A stretch of 64,000 bases of DNA from Sphingobacteriales bacterium (GTDB lineage Bacteria > Bacteroidota > Bacteroidia > Chitinophagales > UBA2359), in assembly GCA_016700115.1 (NCBI GenBank), contig CP064999.1, forward strand, positions 1,922,001-1,986,000. The letters run 5' to 3'. The translations under genes and the position numbers were made by a program. This document shows positions 36,312 through 46,103 of this stretch, piece by piece. The notes below the pieces were generated by a model. The model was not told the origin of the DNA and ran no database searches. It was given only the letters and a program-made list of their open reading frames with translations. Position 1 is the first letter of the stretch. Each line of letters opens with the position of its first letter.

Positions 36312-37412
36312 ATGCGAGCAATTCTTTTGGTTACTATTTTATTGTATCTGCATCCTTATTTGGATGCACAAACGGTGGGGAATGACCAAAAAGCATTGTC
36401 TTTGGCAAAACAAGCTATAGAACTTGCCGACAAGCATAAGGCATATACTGATGCAATTCAGTTATTGGCACAGGCAAAAAAACTGGACCCTCAAAATCTC
36501 AACTTTGCTTATGAAACAGCCTATGTATATTATCAGCAAAAAAACTATGACCTTGTTATCAAGGAGTTAAAACCATTTGCCGGAGGGAAAAAAGCGCCCG
36601 ATGCCCGTTTTTATCAGATGCTGGGCAATGCTTATGACCTTAACAAACAGCCGGATAAGGCTGTTTCAACTTATAAAGCAGGAATTAAGCGCTTTCCGGA
36701 TGCGGGGCAACTGTATTTAGAATTAGGCGGCGCTGCCTATCAATCGGGTAATAACGATTTGGCAGTAGATTACTGGGAAATGGGTATTCAGAATGATCCT
36801 TCCTATTCTTCCAACTATTACTGGGCATCGAAACTATATTGCCTGTCTTCTGAAAAAATTTGGGGCATACTGTATGGCGAGTTGTTTTTAATGCTTGAGC
36901 CAAACACGGTACGGACGGTCGAAATCAGTTCCCTGCTGTTCAAAACGTACCAAAGTGCTGTTATGGTTAATCCAAATTCGAGCTGGCAAAACTGGGTTTG
37001 TTTCAGCGAACGCGCCCGGATGTACACCATGCTCGGCGCTGCTGAGCAAGGGGAGATAACTCCGTTTCAGGTAGCTATTGACGAAACAATGACCAACGCC
37101 CTGACTTCAGAAATGACAAACAAAAACATACAGGCTTTGTATCAATTGCGTGTCCGTTTTATTGAGAACTGGTCAACTGCTGCTTTCAAACACCAATATC
37201 CTAATCTGTTGTTTGATTGGTGGGAAAAGGTGAAAGACGCGGGGCATTTGGAAGCATATACCTATTGGGTCTTTAAAAGCGGGCAGCCCAATGAGTTTGA
37301 AGAATGGAAGAAAAACAACGAGTCAGCCTATCGGCGGTTTTTATTGTGGTATCAGGACTCCCCCTTAAAACTAAACCCAAATCAGCGTTTTTTCCGTTTG
37401 CAATACCTCTGA
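36312..37412 (+). CDS. Secreted/periplasmic TPR protein
   Basis: 366 residues from the ATG at 36312, which directly starts a signal peptide (AILLVTILLYLHPYLDAQ). The frame runs open further up, but with a weak TTG and no export signal. Residues ~25-180 contain four or five TPR repeats (AYTDAIQLLAQAKKLDPQNLNFAYETAYVYYQ, PDKAVSTYKAGIKRFPDAGQLYLELGGAAYQS); the C-terminal half is helical with a few Trp-rich parts and no known domain. Likely a periplasmic scaffold. Similar TPR proteins lie beside gliding/T9SS genes in Bacteroidota, but a link is not shown here. Confidence 0.8.
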   Translation: MRAILLVTILLYLHPYLDAQTVGNDQKALSLAKQAIELADKHKAYTDAIQLLAQAKKLDPQNLNFAYETAYVYYQQKNYDLVIKELKPFAGGKKAPDARFYQMLGNAYDLNKQPDKAVSTYKAGIKRFPDAGQLYLELGGAAYQSGNNDLAVDYWEMGIQNDPSYSSNYYWASKLYCLSSEKIWGILYGELFLMLEPNTVRTVEISSLLFKTYQSAVMVNPNSSWQNWVCFSERARMYTMLGAAEQGEITPFQVAIDETMTNALTSEMTNKNIQALYQLRVRFIENWSTAAFKHQYPNLLFDWWEKVKDAGHLEAYTYWVFKSGQPNEFEEWKKNNESAYRRFLLWYQDSPLKLNPNQRFFRLQYL

Positions 37413-37571
37413 TTGCATTAAAAATGCTTTTCTTTGTGCCAAACCTTATCAAGTCATGCAAAAAAGGTACTTTTAATACCGATTTTGATCACATGGCCAT
37501 TCGGATGATTATCCGGACGATTTATGTTTTGCCGCAAGATTGATTTTTTGAGATTGGATAAAGAATAAACA

Positions 37572-38093
37572 ATGTCGAGGTATCAGAACGAAGCCGTATG
37601 GCTTTATATATTTATCGGATTGTTTTTGCTGTTGTTGGGATATACTATTTACAACAAAGCTACGCTGTCAGATTATTCAATTAAGGGCACCAACAGACAA
37701 AATGGTGAAATCGGCAGTCAGGCTGCTGCAAAGATTGCAGACCTTGAACAGCTAAACGATAGCCTGAAACAGCGGATAGATATCTTGCAAAACACCCCTC
37801 AACCCATAGTCGGCGGGCATATTGAAGATGAAGGGCTACATTATGAAGTACAAATCGGGGCATTTAAATACTTTAACCTCAATCAATACCGGCAGGCTTT
37901 TGACCACCTGAAAAGCGAAGCTGCCGATAGCCTCGATAAATACACGCTTGCCAAATTCAGAACTTATGATGAATCGGTGAATTTTAAAAAAGACATACAG
38001 CATTTAGGCATTAAAGATGCGTTTATTGTACCCAAAATGGATGGCAAACGCATAGATATTAAACAAGCATTATTGGTCGAAAAGAAAAAATAA
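37572..38093 (+). CDS. Single-pass membrane protein with coiled coil and SPOR-like domain
   Basis: 173 residues. One transmembrane segment (~10-26, LYIFIGLFLLLLGYTIY), a short coiled coil (~50-75, IADLEQLNDSLKQRIDIL), then a SPOR-like domain (~90-170, LHYEVQIGAFKYFNLNQYRQAF and KFRTYDESVNFKKDIQHLGIKDAFIV). The YEVQIGAFK start closely resembles that in the C-terminus of the TPR-PD40 protein at 32218-34308. SPOR domains bind peptidoglycan stripped of stem peptides, commonly at the division site. No cytosolic domain of note. Confidence 0.85.
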   Translation: MSRYQNEAVWLYIFIGLFLLLLGYTIYNKATLSDYSIKGTNRQNGEIGSQAAAKIADLEQLNDSLKQRIDILQNTPQPIVGGHIEDEGLHYEVQIGAFKYFNLNQYRQAFDHLKSEAADSLDKYTLAKFRTYDESVNFKKDIQHLGIKDAFIVPKMDGKRIDIKQALLVEKKK

Positions 38094-38149
38094 TAGGTCG
38101 GTTGTTATCAGTAGAAAATATGAATTAATCAGCTTAAAACTCTTACATT

Positions 38150-38668
38150 ATGGCTATTCCCAAACCCTTTAATTTTCAAAAGTGGATAGATGAAAACCGG
38201 CATTTGCTCAAACCACCGGTTGGAAACAAACAGGTATTTCATGCCAACGACGATTTTATAGTCATGGTAGTGGGCGGGCCCAACTCCCGAAAGGATTATC
38301 ATTATGAAGAAGGCGAGGAGTTGTTTTTTCAGGTAGAAGGAGATATTACCGTAAAAATCATCGAAGACGGCAAGCCTGTTGATATCCATATCCGTGAGGG
38401 AGAAATGTTTTTGTTGCCCCCACGAGTTCCACATTCGCCCCGTCGTGGTCCCAACACGGTGGGCTTAGTCATTGAGCGCTATCGCAAACCGGGTGAAAAA
38501 GACGGATTCTTATGGTATTGTGAAAACTGCAGTGCAAAAATGCACGAGACCTATTTCGACCTAACCGATATTGAAACTCAGTTGCCCAAGGTGATGTCTG
38601 AGTTTTATGGCTCTGAAGAACTCCGCACCTGCAAAAGTTGTGGAACGGTGATGCAAAAGCCAAACTAA
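38150..38668 (+). CDS. haaO: 3-hydroxyanthranilate 3,4-dioxygenase
   Basis: 172 residues; a bacterial-type enzyme. Cupin with Fe(II) ligands His51, Glu57 and His95 (DYHYEEGEE and PRVPHSPRR), the same numbering as the well-studied Cupriavidus enzyme. A second rubredoxin-like iron site is present: CENC at 124-127 and CKSC at 161-164. It opens the ring of 3-hydroxyanthranilate to the semialdehyde that cyclises to quinolinate (NAD synthesis) or is degraded. kynU follows 102 nt downstream, so the two steps of the kynurenine pathway are linked. Confidence 0.95.
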   Translation: MAIPKPFNFQKWIDENRHLLKPPVGNKQVFHANDDFIVMVVGGPNSRKDYHYEEGEELFFQVEGDITVKIIEDGKPVDIHIREGEMFLLPPRVPHSPRRGPNTVGLVIERYRKPGEKDGFLWYCENCSAKMHETYFDLTDIETQLPKVMSEFYGSEELRTCKSCGTVMQKPN

Positions 38669-38770
38669 GACCGGTATTCAGGTAGAAAGGTTATCTAATA
38701 TAGCGCATTAACCCCCACTTACCATTTAAAACGTTCGGATTAACCCATAAAAAAGCCATTCAATCCATTT

Positions 38771-40075
38771 ATGTCTGATATTGACGTTTCCAAAAATCCA
38801 GGTTTGCCCCACTATTCCGATTTGGATGCCGAAGATGGGTTAAAAAGTTTTCGTTCCCTATTCTTTATTCCAAAAACCGCAAATGGGGAAGACGTAATTT
38901 ATCTCTGTGGAAATTCTTTGGGCTTACAGCCAAAAACGGCGCAACAATATGTGGAACAAGAACTGGAAGATTGGCGAAGTTTAGGAGTAGAAGGGCATTT
39001 GAAAGCCAAAAACGCATGGTTTTACTACCATCATTTCCTTGCAGACAGTCTTGCCCGTTTAGTTGGTGCGTTGCCCCACGAAGTAGTGGCGATGAACACC
39101 CTAACGGTCAACCTGCATTTGCTCATGGCCAGTTTTTACCGCCCAACTACAAAACGATACAAAATCTTAATTGAATCGCCTGCTTTTCCATCCGACAAAT
39201 ATGCCGTAGTCAGCCAAGCACAATGGCATGGGCTGAATCCCAAAGATGCCATTATTGAAATAGCTCCACGAGCCGGCGAGCATTATTTGCAAACCGAAGA
39301 CATTTTGAACACCATTGAGCAATTGGGCGATTCACTTGCTTTGGTATTGCTTGGAGGAGTAAATTACTACTCGGGTCAGTTTTTTGATATGCCCGCAATA
39401 ACCCAAGCCGGCCACAAGGCCGGTGCGATGGTTGGCTTCGACCTTGCCCATGCAGCCGGAAATCTGCCGATGGAACTTCACGAATGGGAAGTAGATTTTG
39501 CAGCATGGTGTTCTTATAAATACCTCAATTCCGGCCCGGGTGGAGTGAGCGGTGTGTTTATTCACGAAAAACATGCTAACAATCCTGACACCCCCCGTCT
39601 GTCCGGTTGGTGGGGAAATGACGAAAAAACGAGGTTCGATATGCGCCCCGATTTTATGCCACAGTTGGGTGCTGCGGGTTGGCAATTAAGTAATGCACAG
39701 ATATTGCCAATGGCAGTACTTCGGGCATCGCTCGAAATTTTCGACCAAGCCGGCATCCATAACCTTCGGCAAAAGAGTATCTTACTCACAGGCTATTTAG
39801 AGCAACTACTCCTAAAAATGAACAGCGAAGTGGGCAACAATCCGTTTAGCATCATTACACCTGAAGATATCCGCGAAAGAGGTTGCCAACTCTCCATCAT
39901 GTTCAACGGCAATCAAGGTCGTGCCATTTTTGACCATCTAACCCAAGCCGGTGTGATTGCCGACTGGCGAAACCCAAATGTCATCAGAGTAGCACCCACT
40001 CCGCTTTACAACAAGTATGAAGATGCTTACCGCTTTGTCCAACTCCTGCAAAAAGCGTTAGAGGTTACTTCATAG
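38771..40075 (+). CDS. kynU: Kynureninase
   Basis: 434 residues, normal length for a PLP aspartate-aminotransferase-fold kynureninase. Conserved parts: YLCGNSLGLQPK near residue 45, FDLAHAAGN at ~223-231, and the PLP-binding lysine in WCSYKYLNSGPGG (Lys250). It cleaves (3-hydroxy)kynurenine to (3-hydroxy)anthranilate and alanine, feeding the product to haaO just upstream. Other kynurenine genes (kmo, tdo) are not in the window. Confidence 0.95.
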   Translation: MSDIDVSKNPGLPHYSDLDAEDGLKSFRSLFFIPKTANGEDVIYLCGNSLGLQPKTAQQYVEQELEDWRSLGVEGHLKAKNAWFYYHHFLADSLARLVGALPHEVVAMNTLTVNLHLLMASFYRPTTKRYKILIESPAFPSDKYAVVSQAQWHGLNPKDAIIEIAPRAGEHYLQTEDILNTIEQLGDSLALVLLGGVNYYSGQFFDMPAITQAGHKAGAMVGFDLAHAAGNLPMELHEWEVDFAAWCSYKYLNSGPGGVSGVFIHEKHANNPDTPRLSGWWGNDEKTRFDMRPDFMPQLGAAGWQLSNAQILPMAVLRASLEIFDQAGIHNLRQKSILLTGYLEQLLLKMNSEVGNNPFSIITPEDIRERGCQLSIMFNGNQGRAIFDHLTQAGVIADWRNPNVIRVAPTPLYNKYEDAYRFVQLLQKALEVTS

Positions 40076-40220
40076 CGTTACACCAAACGGGTAGGTTATT
40101 TCCGATACCGGTTTTATTTAAAATCGGATGAAAGACCCAAAGCGAAAGAGTTGTTTTGACTGAATTTGGAGAGAATTATCTGTGTTTGCTGTCATGGTAA
40201 AGAATTGCCTAAGAATTTCT

Positions 40221-40228
40221 AACTTTGC
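40221..40228 (+). promoter_or_regulatory. -7 promoter box (TAACTTTG) before the CUB/PKD surface protein
   Basis: Perfect TAnnTTTG match between kynU and the giant gene, 128 nt before its ATG at 40357. The -33 element is not clear. Confidence 0.45.
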
Positions 40229-40356
40229 CTCATTCTTTACCTATCCATAAAGGTATAGCTTACGACATTTTTTGCAAAACCTTTTTTTTGCGATGCTTAT
40301 TGCGCAAAAAAACCTACTTTTATAGGCTGAAATGCACTTGAACTTAAAAAAAACTA

Positions 40357-43300
40357 ATGATGAGAAAATTTACACTTTTTTTTACCGTGCTGATATTCGC
40401 CACAATACAAGTGGCATTTGCCCAAAATGTAGTTACCCTACCGGTATCAGGGCAGGCACCAACCGAAACAGGTTGTGAAGGTACTATCCTCGATTCGGGC
40501 GGTTCGGGACAATACACAAACGGCATAGATGCTTTTGTGGTGATTGATCCGCCAGGCACCATACCTGTTCAGATTTCTTTTGCAGTGTTTAGCACGGAAG
40601 CATGTTGCGACTTCGTGGATTTATATGACGGTCCATCAACCGCCAGTCCACTTATAGGTACGTATGGTGGAATGGCACTGCCAAACGGGGGAAGCCCTAT
40701 CGTTTCAACCGGCGGTTCGATGACCTTGCGTTTCAGAACCGACGGCTCTGTATTAGGTGATGGTTTTGTAGCCAACTGGATTGCCGGCGGCGGGGGAAGT
40801 GGAACCCCCTCTGCTTCATTTGTTGTTTCAGATTTAAATCCTCCTGCCAATTGGCCGGTCTATTTTATCAACAGCTCTACAGGTGCTTCTTCTTATAGCT
40901 GGGATTTTGGAGATGGCAACACTTCAACAGAAGACAATCCCGATCATCGCTATACTGCCCCCGGTACTTATACTATTGTGTTAACGGCTATCGGGTGTAC
41001 CGGTGAAACCACCACCTACAGTGCAGAGATTCTGGTTCAGGAATTGGCCGGCGTTACGGTTGATCCTACCTCTTTTAATGTTACCCTTAACTATGGCGAT
41101 TCAATTATTTATCCGCTCAATATTTCCAATATCGGCAGCGGGTCGCTCGTGTACAGTATCGAAGGGGCTCCTCTGCAATCGGCCAAAAAATTACAGGTGT
41201 TGTCCCTGATTAACGGTGCAGACCTCGCTCAGGAATATGCATTTACTTTGCAGGCCATTAACAATTATTATACAGACTATCAACTGACGGAAATCACTAC
41301 TTACGTTGCTGCCGAACTGGAAGCAGCTTTGGAAGACAAAGATGTGCTCCTGATACCCGAGCAGGAAACCTGTAATGCAGCCGCCTTTACCGCATTTGCT
41401 CCTGTTTTGCAGGCATTTGCTGAAAACGGAGGTACTATTGTGATGAACGGCACCAATCAGGCAAGTTGTATCTTTAACACTGGGTTGTTTAGCGGAACTT
41501 ATCAAAACTTTTACAGCGGACCGCTCAATCTTAGCCTTCCTGAAGACCCGCTTGTTGAAGGGGTAGCCAATCCCTATGAAGCCCTTTCAGTTACTTTTTA
41601 CTATGATATCACCAATTCGGATGTAGTAAGAGTGGTTGAATACAACAATTATGATGTGGTTTGCTACCGCAACATTGGAGCCGGTAAGGCCATCCTTATC
41701 GGGCACGATTACAGATACAGCAACTCAAATATGCAGAAAATTCAGGCCAATGCTGTACAAAACGCAGCACAGGCTGCTCAAAGTCAGGGTTGGCTGTATA
41801 TAAGTTCAAATGCAGGGCTTTTGGGCGGTGGTGAAAATGCTACCATTGATGTAGAGTTTAACGCAACCGATGTTTATGGAGGTACTTACTATCAAGACCT
41901 GATTATTTATACCAATGACCCTGATAATCCGGAGATTATTGTTCCATGTGTTATCACCATTGTAGGTACCCCGAGTTTTGCCCTTTCTTCGGCTAACTTT
42001 GACTTTGGAACCTTGATGCAGGGGTTGGTTGTACAACAAACGCTGACCATTAGCAATCCCGGAACAGATTCTCTGCACATAACCAATATTACCTCAAGCG
42101 ACCCTGCATACACTGTGGACATCAACAACTTTTCGCTGTATGGGGGTGGTGCAGAACAACAGGTAGTCATCAGTTTTGCGCCTACCGATATTCAAACCTA
42201 TAATGCGACATTGACCATCCAAACCAATATAGGCACCTTTTTTGTCGTAGTAACAGGAGTTGGGGTTGGTGCTCCGGTAACAACGGTAACACCACCTGCC
42301 ATAAATGTTACAATTGATGCGGGCACTTCAACCACTGTTCCTTTGGTGATTGCCAATTCAGGGTTAGGCCCTCTTGATTACCAATTTGATACCTCAAATT
42401 TAGGAGTGGTGCTGCAAGTATTGGCCTATACCAATGGGGTTGATTTTACGACAGAGTATCCCAACACATTATCGGCTATCAACACCTATTATACAAACTA
42501 CAACCTGACCGAAACCAATACAAGCAGTGCTGCAGAGTTGGCTACCCTGTTGCTGGACAAAGATGTTTTCTTAGTACCGGAAATTGAAACCTCAGCAGGA
42601 GTTCCTCCTTTTATTGATTTTGCACCGGTACTGCAAGCCTTTGTCAACAACGGAGGAATCGTCATTTTTGCCGGAACTTCCAGCGCATTACCCATCATTA
42701 ATTCAGGATTGATGCCGGTTGAAGTAACCGGTTTTGATACCGGTACTGCAGTCAATGTTGATGACGATACTCACCCCATTACCCAAGGTATTTCTCCCAG
42801 TTTCCCACCATCGAACGGAACTTACCCTATTTTCTTTAGTGGCTCAGATGTGGTAACTTTGGTTTCTCAGCCCGTAGGCCCATTTGGTGGTGGCGGGTCA
42901 GTAGTGGCTTACACGCAAATTGGTTCCGGTTATGTGGTGTCTATTGCCTTTGACTACTTCAGTTCTGACGAAAATGCCAAAAGAATTATAGCCAACTCCC
43001 TGATATGGGCCGAAAGCCTGGCAGTAGTGCCTTGGTTAGACTATAATCCTACAGAAGGAAACGTAGGTTATCCGGACGAAACTACGATTGACGTTTTCTT
43101 AGACGCAACCAATTTGCTGGGCGGTACCTACCAAACCGAACTCATCATCAATACAAACGACCCGCTCAATCCTACGATTACAGTTCCGGTAACGCTGACG
43201 GTTATAGGAATACCTCAAATTGTAGTTTCAGACACAAACCTCGACTTCGGAAATGTTATTATTGGAAATAACAACGCCATAACCATCAATATTGATAACC

Positions 43301-45825
43301 CGGGCACCGATACTTTGTTTATTACAGACATTTCTTCATCGTTGCCGGAATTTGCAGCCAGTGCAGGCAGTATCATCATACCTCCGCTTCAAAACGCAAA
43401 CCTGACGATTACTTACACACCTGCGAATATTCAAACCTATACAGGCACGGTTACATTGACCAATAATGTAACACCTATTACCATTGATGTTTCCGGTGTC
43501 GGCGTTGGCGCACCGATTACAACTTTGAATCCGACTTCTTTTAATGTTACGTTATTAGCAGGAAACTCCACCACTGAAACACTGAACATAGGCAATACCG
43601 GAGCCGGTCCCCTCGAATTTAACATTCCGGGAGCAGGAACCGCTGAAATACTGGCGCTTACCTATGGCATCAATTCCTTCAACTATACTACCCTGCAAAA
43701 TTACTTAACCACTTATGTGTCGGATTATAACCTGACAGAAATAAATACGACCAACCCTGTTGCATTGACCAATGCCTTGGTCGGAAAGCAAGTATTGCTC
43801 ATCCCGCAACAAGATGCGGCAATGGTAAATCCTACTGCCATTGCCAATTTAGGAACGGCAATGCATACATTTGCACAAAATGGCGGTTCGGTTGTGTTTG
43901 TAGGCAGCACCTGTAGCGTTTGTGTAACCACAGGCAGTATGTTTTCAGGGGCTTACTCCGGTCAGACCTTCACTAATATTCAGATTACCAACCCCACTCA
44001 TCCGCTTGCTGCCGGACTACCTTCTTCATGGCTTATGCCATCTGCGGCCTTTACTTACGATTTTGTAGACTCAGATTTGGTACAAGTAGCATCAGCTCCC
44101 GGTTTCGGGCCAAATGTTGATGCCATTGCCGTGAGACCTATTGGTAGCGGTAAGGCCATCTATCTCGGAAACAACTTTTCGACTTCCGGCGATGCTACAT
44201 TGGGAACCTTGATTGCCAATGCTATTGGTTATGCCAACGGTCAGTTACCTTCCTGGTTAACAGTTTCTCCAACAAGCGGCACCGTTCTGCCCGGCAACAA
44301 TACCGACCTGTCATTAAACTTTGATGCAACCGGCATGTTGGCAGGCGATTATACCTTTGATTTACTCATCGCCACTAATCAACCCGGACAACCGGTCATG
44401 GTCGTAACCATAACCCTGACAGTTGAGGCCTTCCCGCAAGCTGCCTTTACCGTAGATAGCCAATTGAGTTGCGACGGCATAGTTCAGTTTACCGATGCTA
44501 CTCTGAATAATCCCAGTTCATGGACCTGGGATTTTGGCGACGGAAACAGTTCAACCGTTCAAAACCCACTCCATACCTATACTGATAGCGGTGTTTATAC
44601 TGTAAGTTTAGAGGCCTGCAATGCACTTGGTTGCAACTCTGCTACTTATACCGATTTTATCACAGTAGATTTCACATCAACTTATTGTGACACTATACCC
44701 ATGCCTTCCGACAACAGTATCCTTCAGCTAACCGGATGCTACGGAGTTTTGCAGGACAGTGGAGGACCGGGCAATTACGCCAATAATCAAAACGGCACTG
44801 TAACGATAGCCCCCCCGGGAGCACTATCCATTACCCTGAACTTTAACTATATCCAGTTTGAAAACTGTTGCGACGGTTTACGTGTCTATGATGGTCCCAA
44901 TACAAGTTCTCCACTCCTTGGCAACTTTAAAGGCCCGGCACTTCCAAACGGCGATGGTATCGTTACTTCAACCGGAGGCTCAATTACGCTACAGCAATAT
45001 ACCGATGGATCGGTGGTCAACACAGGTTTTGAGCTAAACTGGAGTTGTTTAATTATTGACGAAGCTCCTACTCCTGACTTTAGTTATGAAGTAACTGATG
45101 CCTGCCTTGGTATTGTTGACTTTACCGATTTGTCAATGAATTATCCCAGCGAATGGACCTGGGAATTTGGAGACGGCAGTGGTGCTTTATCTACCGATCA
45201 AAATCCGCAGCACTCTTATCAGCAAAGTGGCACCTATCAGGTTACTTTAGCTTCGTGCAATATTGCAGGATGTGATGCCATAACCATACCGGTAACTGTT
45301 AATGGTGTTTTGTTTGTAGATTTTTCGGTTCCCAACTTTGTTCAGATCAACTCGCCGGTAATGTTTAATGACAATACTGCTAATGCCACTTACTGGCAAT
45401 GGAATTTTGGAAACGGACAAACAGCAGTAGGTAATATCGCAAATCCGGTAACTTTCTATCAGGCATTGGGCTTCTATACCGTAACACTTACCGTTACAGA
45501 TGCAAATGGTTGTGTGCGTACCGGAACCCGCACATTGGAAGTCGTGAGCAATATTGGAATGGAAGGTGCCCTGAACAACAGTCTGTTAACGATTGCTCCC
45601 AATCCGACAACAGGGGTATTTAATGTTACCTATCCGTTTGCCGACTCCCGTCAAATTACTCTTCGTGTTTTTGATGCCGTTGGCAAAGAGGTATATTTCG
45701 ACAAGCAAAATGCAACCGGAGGCTATCAACAAACGCTTCAGATGAACGACAAACCGCGCGGATTGTACTTCGTTACCCTTAGTTCGGGCAAAGACTTTAT
45801 TTCTAAAAAAGTCATACTGCATTAG
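40357..45825 (+). CDS. Giant CUB/PKD surface protein with three ~408-residue repeats and T9SS type A domain
   Basis: 1822 residues. Signal peptide to residue 23 (ATIQVAFAQ). CUB domain ~25-150 (CEGTILDSGGSGQY, FVDLYDGPS), PKD ~155-235 (YSWDFGDGNTSTEDNPDH). Then three repeats of about 408 residues, whose homologous parts begin at residues 279, 686 and 1096. Each has a flavodoxin/class-I-amidotransferase-like alpha/beta domain (TDYQLTEITTYVAAELEAAL, DKDVLLIPEQE, FAENGGTIVMNG, IGAGKAILIGHDY) with Ig-like ASH/SPD-2-type beta domains between (SSANFDFGTLMQG). Then PKD, a second CUB (~1450-1565, CYGVLQDSGGPGNY), two PKD-like domains and a type A sorting domain (APNPTTGVFNVTY, PRGLYFVTLSSG, KKVILH). 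Clearly secreted. The amidotransferase-like domains have no obvious catalytic Cys-His pair and may be binding domains. Confidence 0.85.
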   Translation: MMRKFTLFFTVLIFATIQVAFAQNVVTLPVSGQAPTETGCEGTILDSGGSGQYTNGIDAFVVIDPPGTIPVQISFAVFSTEACCDFVDLYDGPSTASPLIGTYGGMALPNGGSPIVSTGGSMTLRFRTDGSVLGDGFVANWIAGGGGSGTPSASFVVSDLNPPANWPVYFINSSTGASSYSWDFGDGNTSTEDNPDHRYTAPGTYTIVLTAIGCTGETTTYSAEILVQELAGVTVDPTSFNVTLNYGDSIIYPLNISNIGSGSLVYSIEGAPLQSAKKLQVLSLINGADLAQEYAFTLQAINNYYTDYQLTEITTYVAAELEAALEDKDVLLIPEQETCNAAAFTAFAPVLQAFAENGGTIVMNGTNQASCIFNTGLFSGTYQNFYSGPLNLSLPEDPLVEGVANPYEALSVTFYYDITNSDVVRVVEYNNYDVVCYRNIGAGKAILIGHDYRYSNSNMQKIQANAVQNAAQAAQSQGWLYISSNAGLLGGGENATIDVEFNATDVYGGTYYQDLIIYTNDPDNPEIIVPCVITIVGTPSFALSSANFDFGTLMQGLVVQQTLTISNPGTDSLHITNITSSDPAYTVDINNFSLYGGGAEQQVVISFAPTDIQTYNATLTIQTNIGTFFVVVTGVGVGAPVTTVTPPAINVTIDAGTSTTVPLVIANSGLGPLDYQFDTSNLGVVLQVLAYTNGVDFTTEYPNTLSAINTYYTNYNLTETNTSSAAELATLLLDKDVFLVPEIETSAGVPPFIDFAPVLQAFVNNGGIVIFAGTSSALPIINSGLMPVEVTGFDTGTAVNVDDDTHPITQGISPSFPPSNGTYPIFFSGSDVVTLVSQPVGPFGGGGSVVAYTQIGSGYVVSIAFDYFSSDENAKRIIANSLIWAESLAVVPWLDYNPTEGNVGYPDETTIDVFLDATNLLGGTYQTELIINTNDPLNPTITVPVTLTVIGIPQIVVSDTNLDFGNVIIGNNNAITINIDNPGTDTLFITDISSSLPEFAASAGSIIIPPLQNANLTITYTPANIQTYTGTVTLTNNVTPITIDVSGVGVGAPITTLNPTSFNVTLLAGNSTTETLNIGNTGAGPLEFNIPGAGTAEILALTYGINSFNYTTLQNYLTTYVSDYNLTEINTTNPVALTNALVGKQVLLIPQQDAAMVNPTAIANLGTAMHTFAQNGGSVVFVGSTCSVCVTTGSMFSGAYSGQTFTNIQITNPTHPLAAGLPSSWLMPSAAFTYDFVDSDLVQVASAPGFGPNVDAIAVRPIGSGKAIYLGNNFSTSGDATLGTLIANAIGYANGQLPSWLTVSPTSGTVLPGNNTDLSLNFDATGMLAGDYTFDLLIATNQPGQPVMVVTITLTVEAFPQAAFTVDSQLSCDGIVQFTDATLNNPSSWTWDFGDGNSSTVQNPLHTYTDSGVYTVSLEACNALGCNSATYTDFITVDFTSTYCDTIPMPSDNSILQLTGCYGVLQDSGGPGNYANNQNGTVTIAPPGALSITLNFNYIQFENCCDGLRVYDGPNTSSPLLGNFKGPALPNGDGIVTSTGGSITLQQYTDGSVVNTGFELNWSCLIIDEAPTPDFSYEVTDACLGIVDFTDLSMNYPSEWTWEFGDGSGALSTDQNPQHSYQQSGTYQVTLASCNIAGCDAITIPVTVNGVLFVDFSVPNFVQINSPVMFNDNTANATYWQWNFGNGQTAVGNIANPVTFYQALGFYTVTLTVTDANGCVRTGTRTLEVVSNIGMEGALNNSLLTIAPNPTTGVFNVTYPFADSRQITLRVFDAVGKEVYFDKQNATGGYQQTLQMNDKPRGLYFVTLSSGKDFISKKVILH

Positions 45826-45846
45826 AACTCAGGTAGATAAACCTAA

Positions 45847-45885
45847 AATGCCCTGACGGTTGAAAATCTGTCAGGGCATTTTTTA
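45847..45885 (+). terminator. rho-independent terminator of the CUB/PKD gene
   Basis: Perfect 11-bp stem AATGCCCTGAC / GTCAGGGCATT, 12-nt loop, T6 run. 22 nt after the stop codon. Confidence 0.9.
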
Positions 45886-46031
45886 AATTTTAGGTATTCA
45901 TATATCAGACAGGCAATAGGAACACTTTTTTTTTCGTTAAACATCCTCAAAAACCTAAGTCCTAACAAATGTTAAACTTAGGAAAGTTTTAAAAGTCTGT
46001 TAATTTTACTCTTAAGAACAAAATTAATTCC

Positions 46032-46039
46032 GATATTTG
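46032..46039 (+). promoter_or_regulatory. Possible -7 box (GATATTTG)
   Basis: One mismatch to TAnnTTTG, 64 nt before the EGF-like lipoprotein ATG. The gap 45886-46103 has nothing else recognisable. Confidence 0.3.
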
Positions 46040-46103
46040 CGGCGGGGTTTGCGCCCCAATACAAAAATTAACAAATAATTATCTCACTAAATTTAAGTAA
46101 CAA

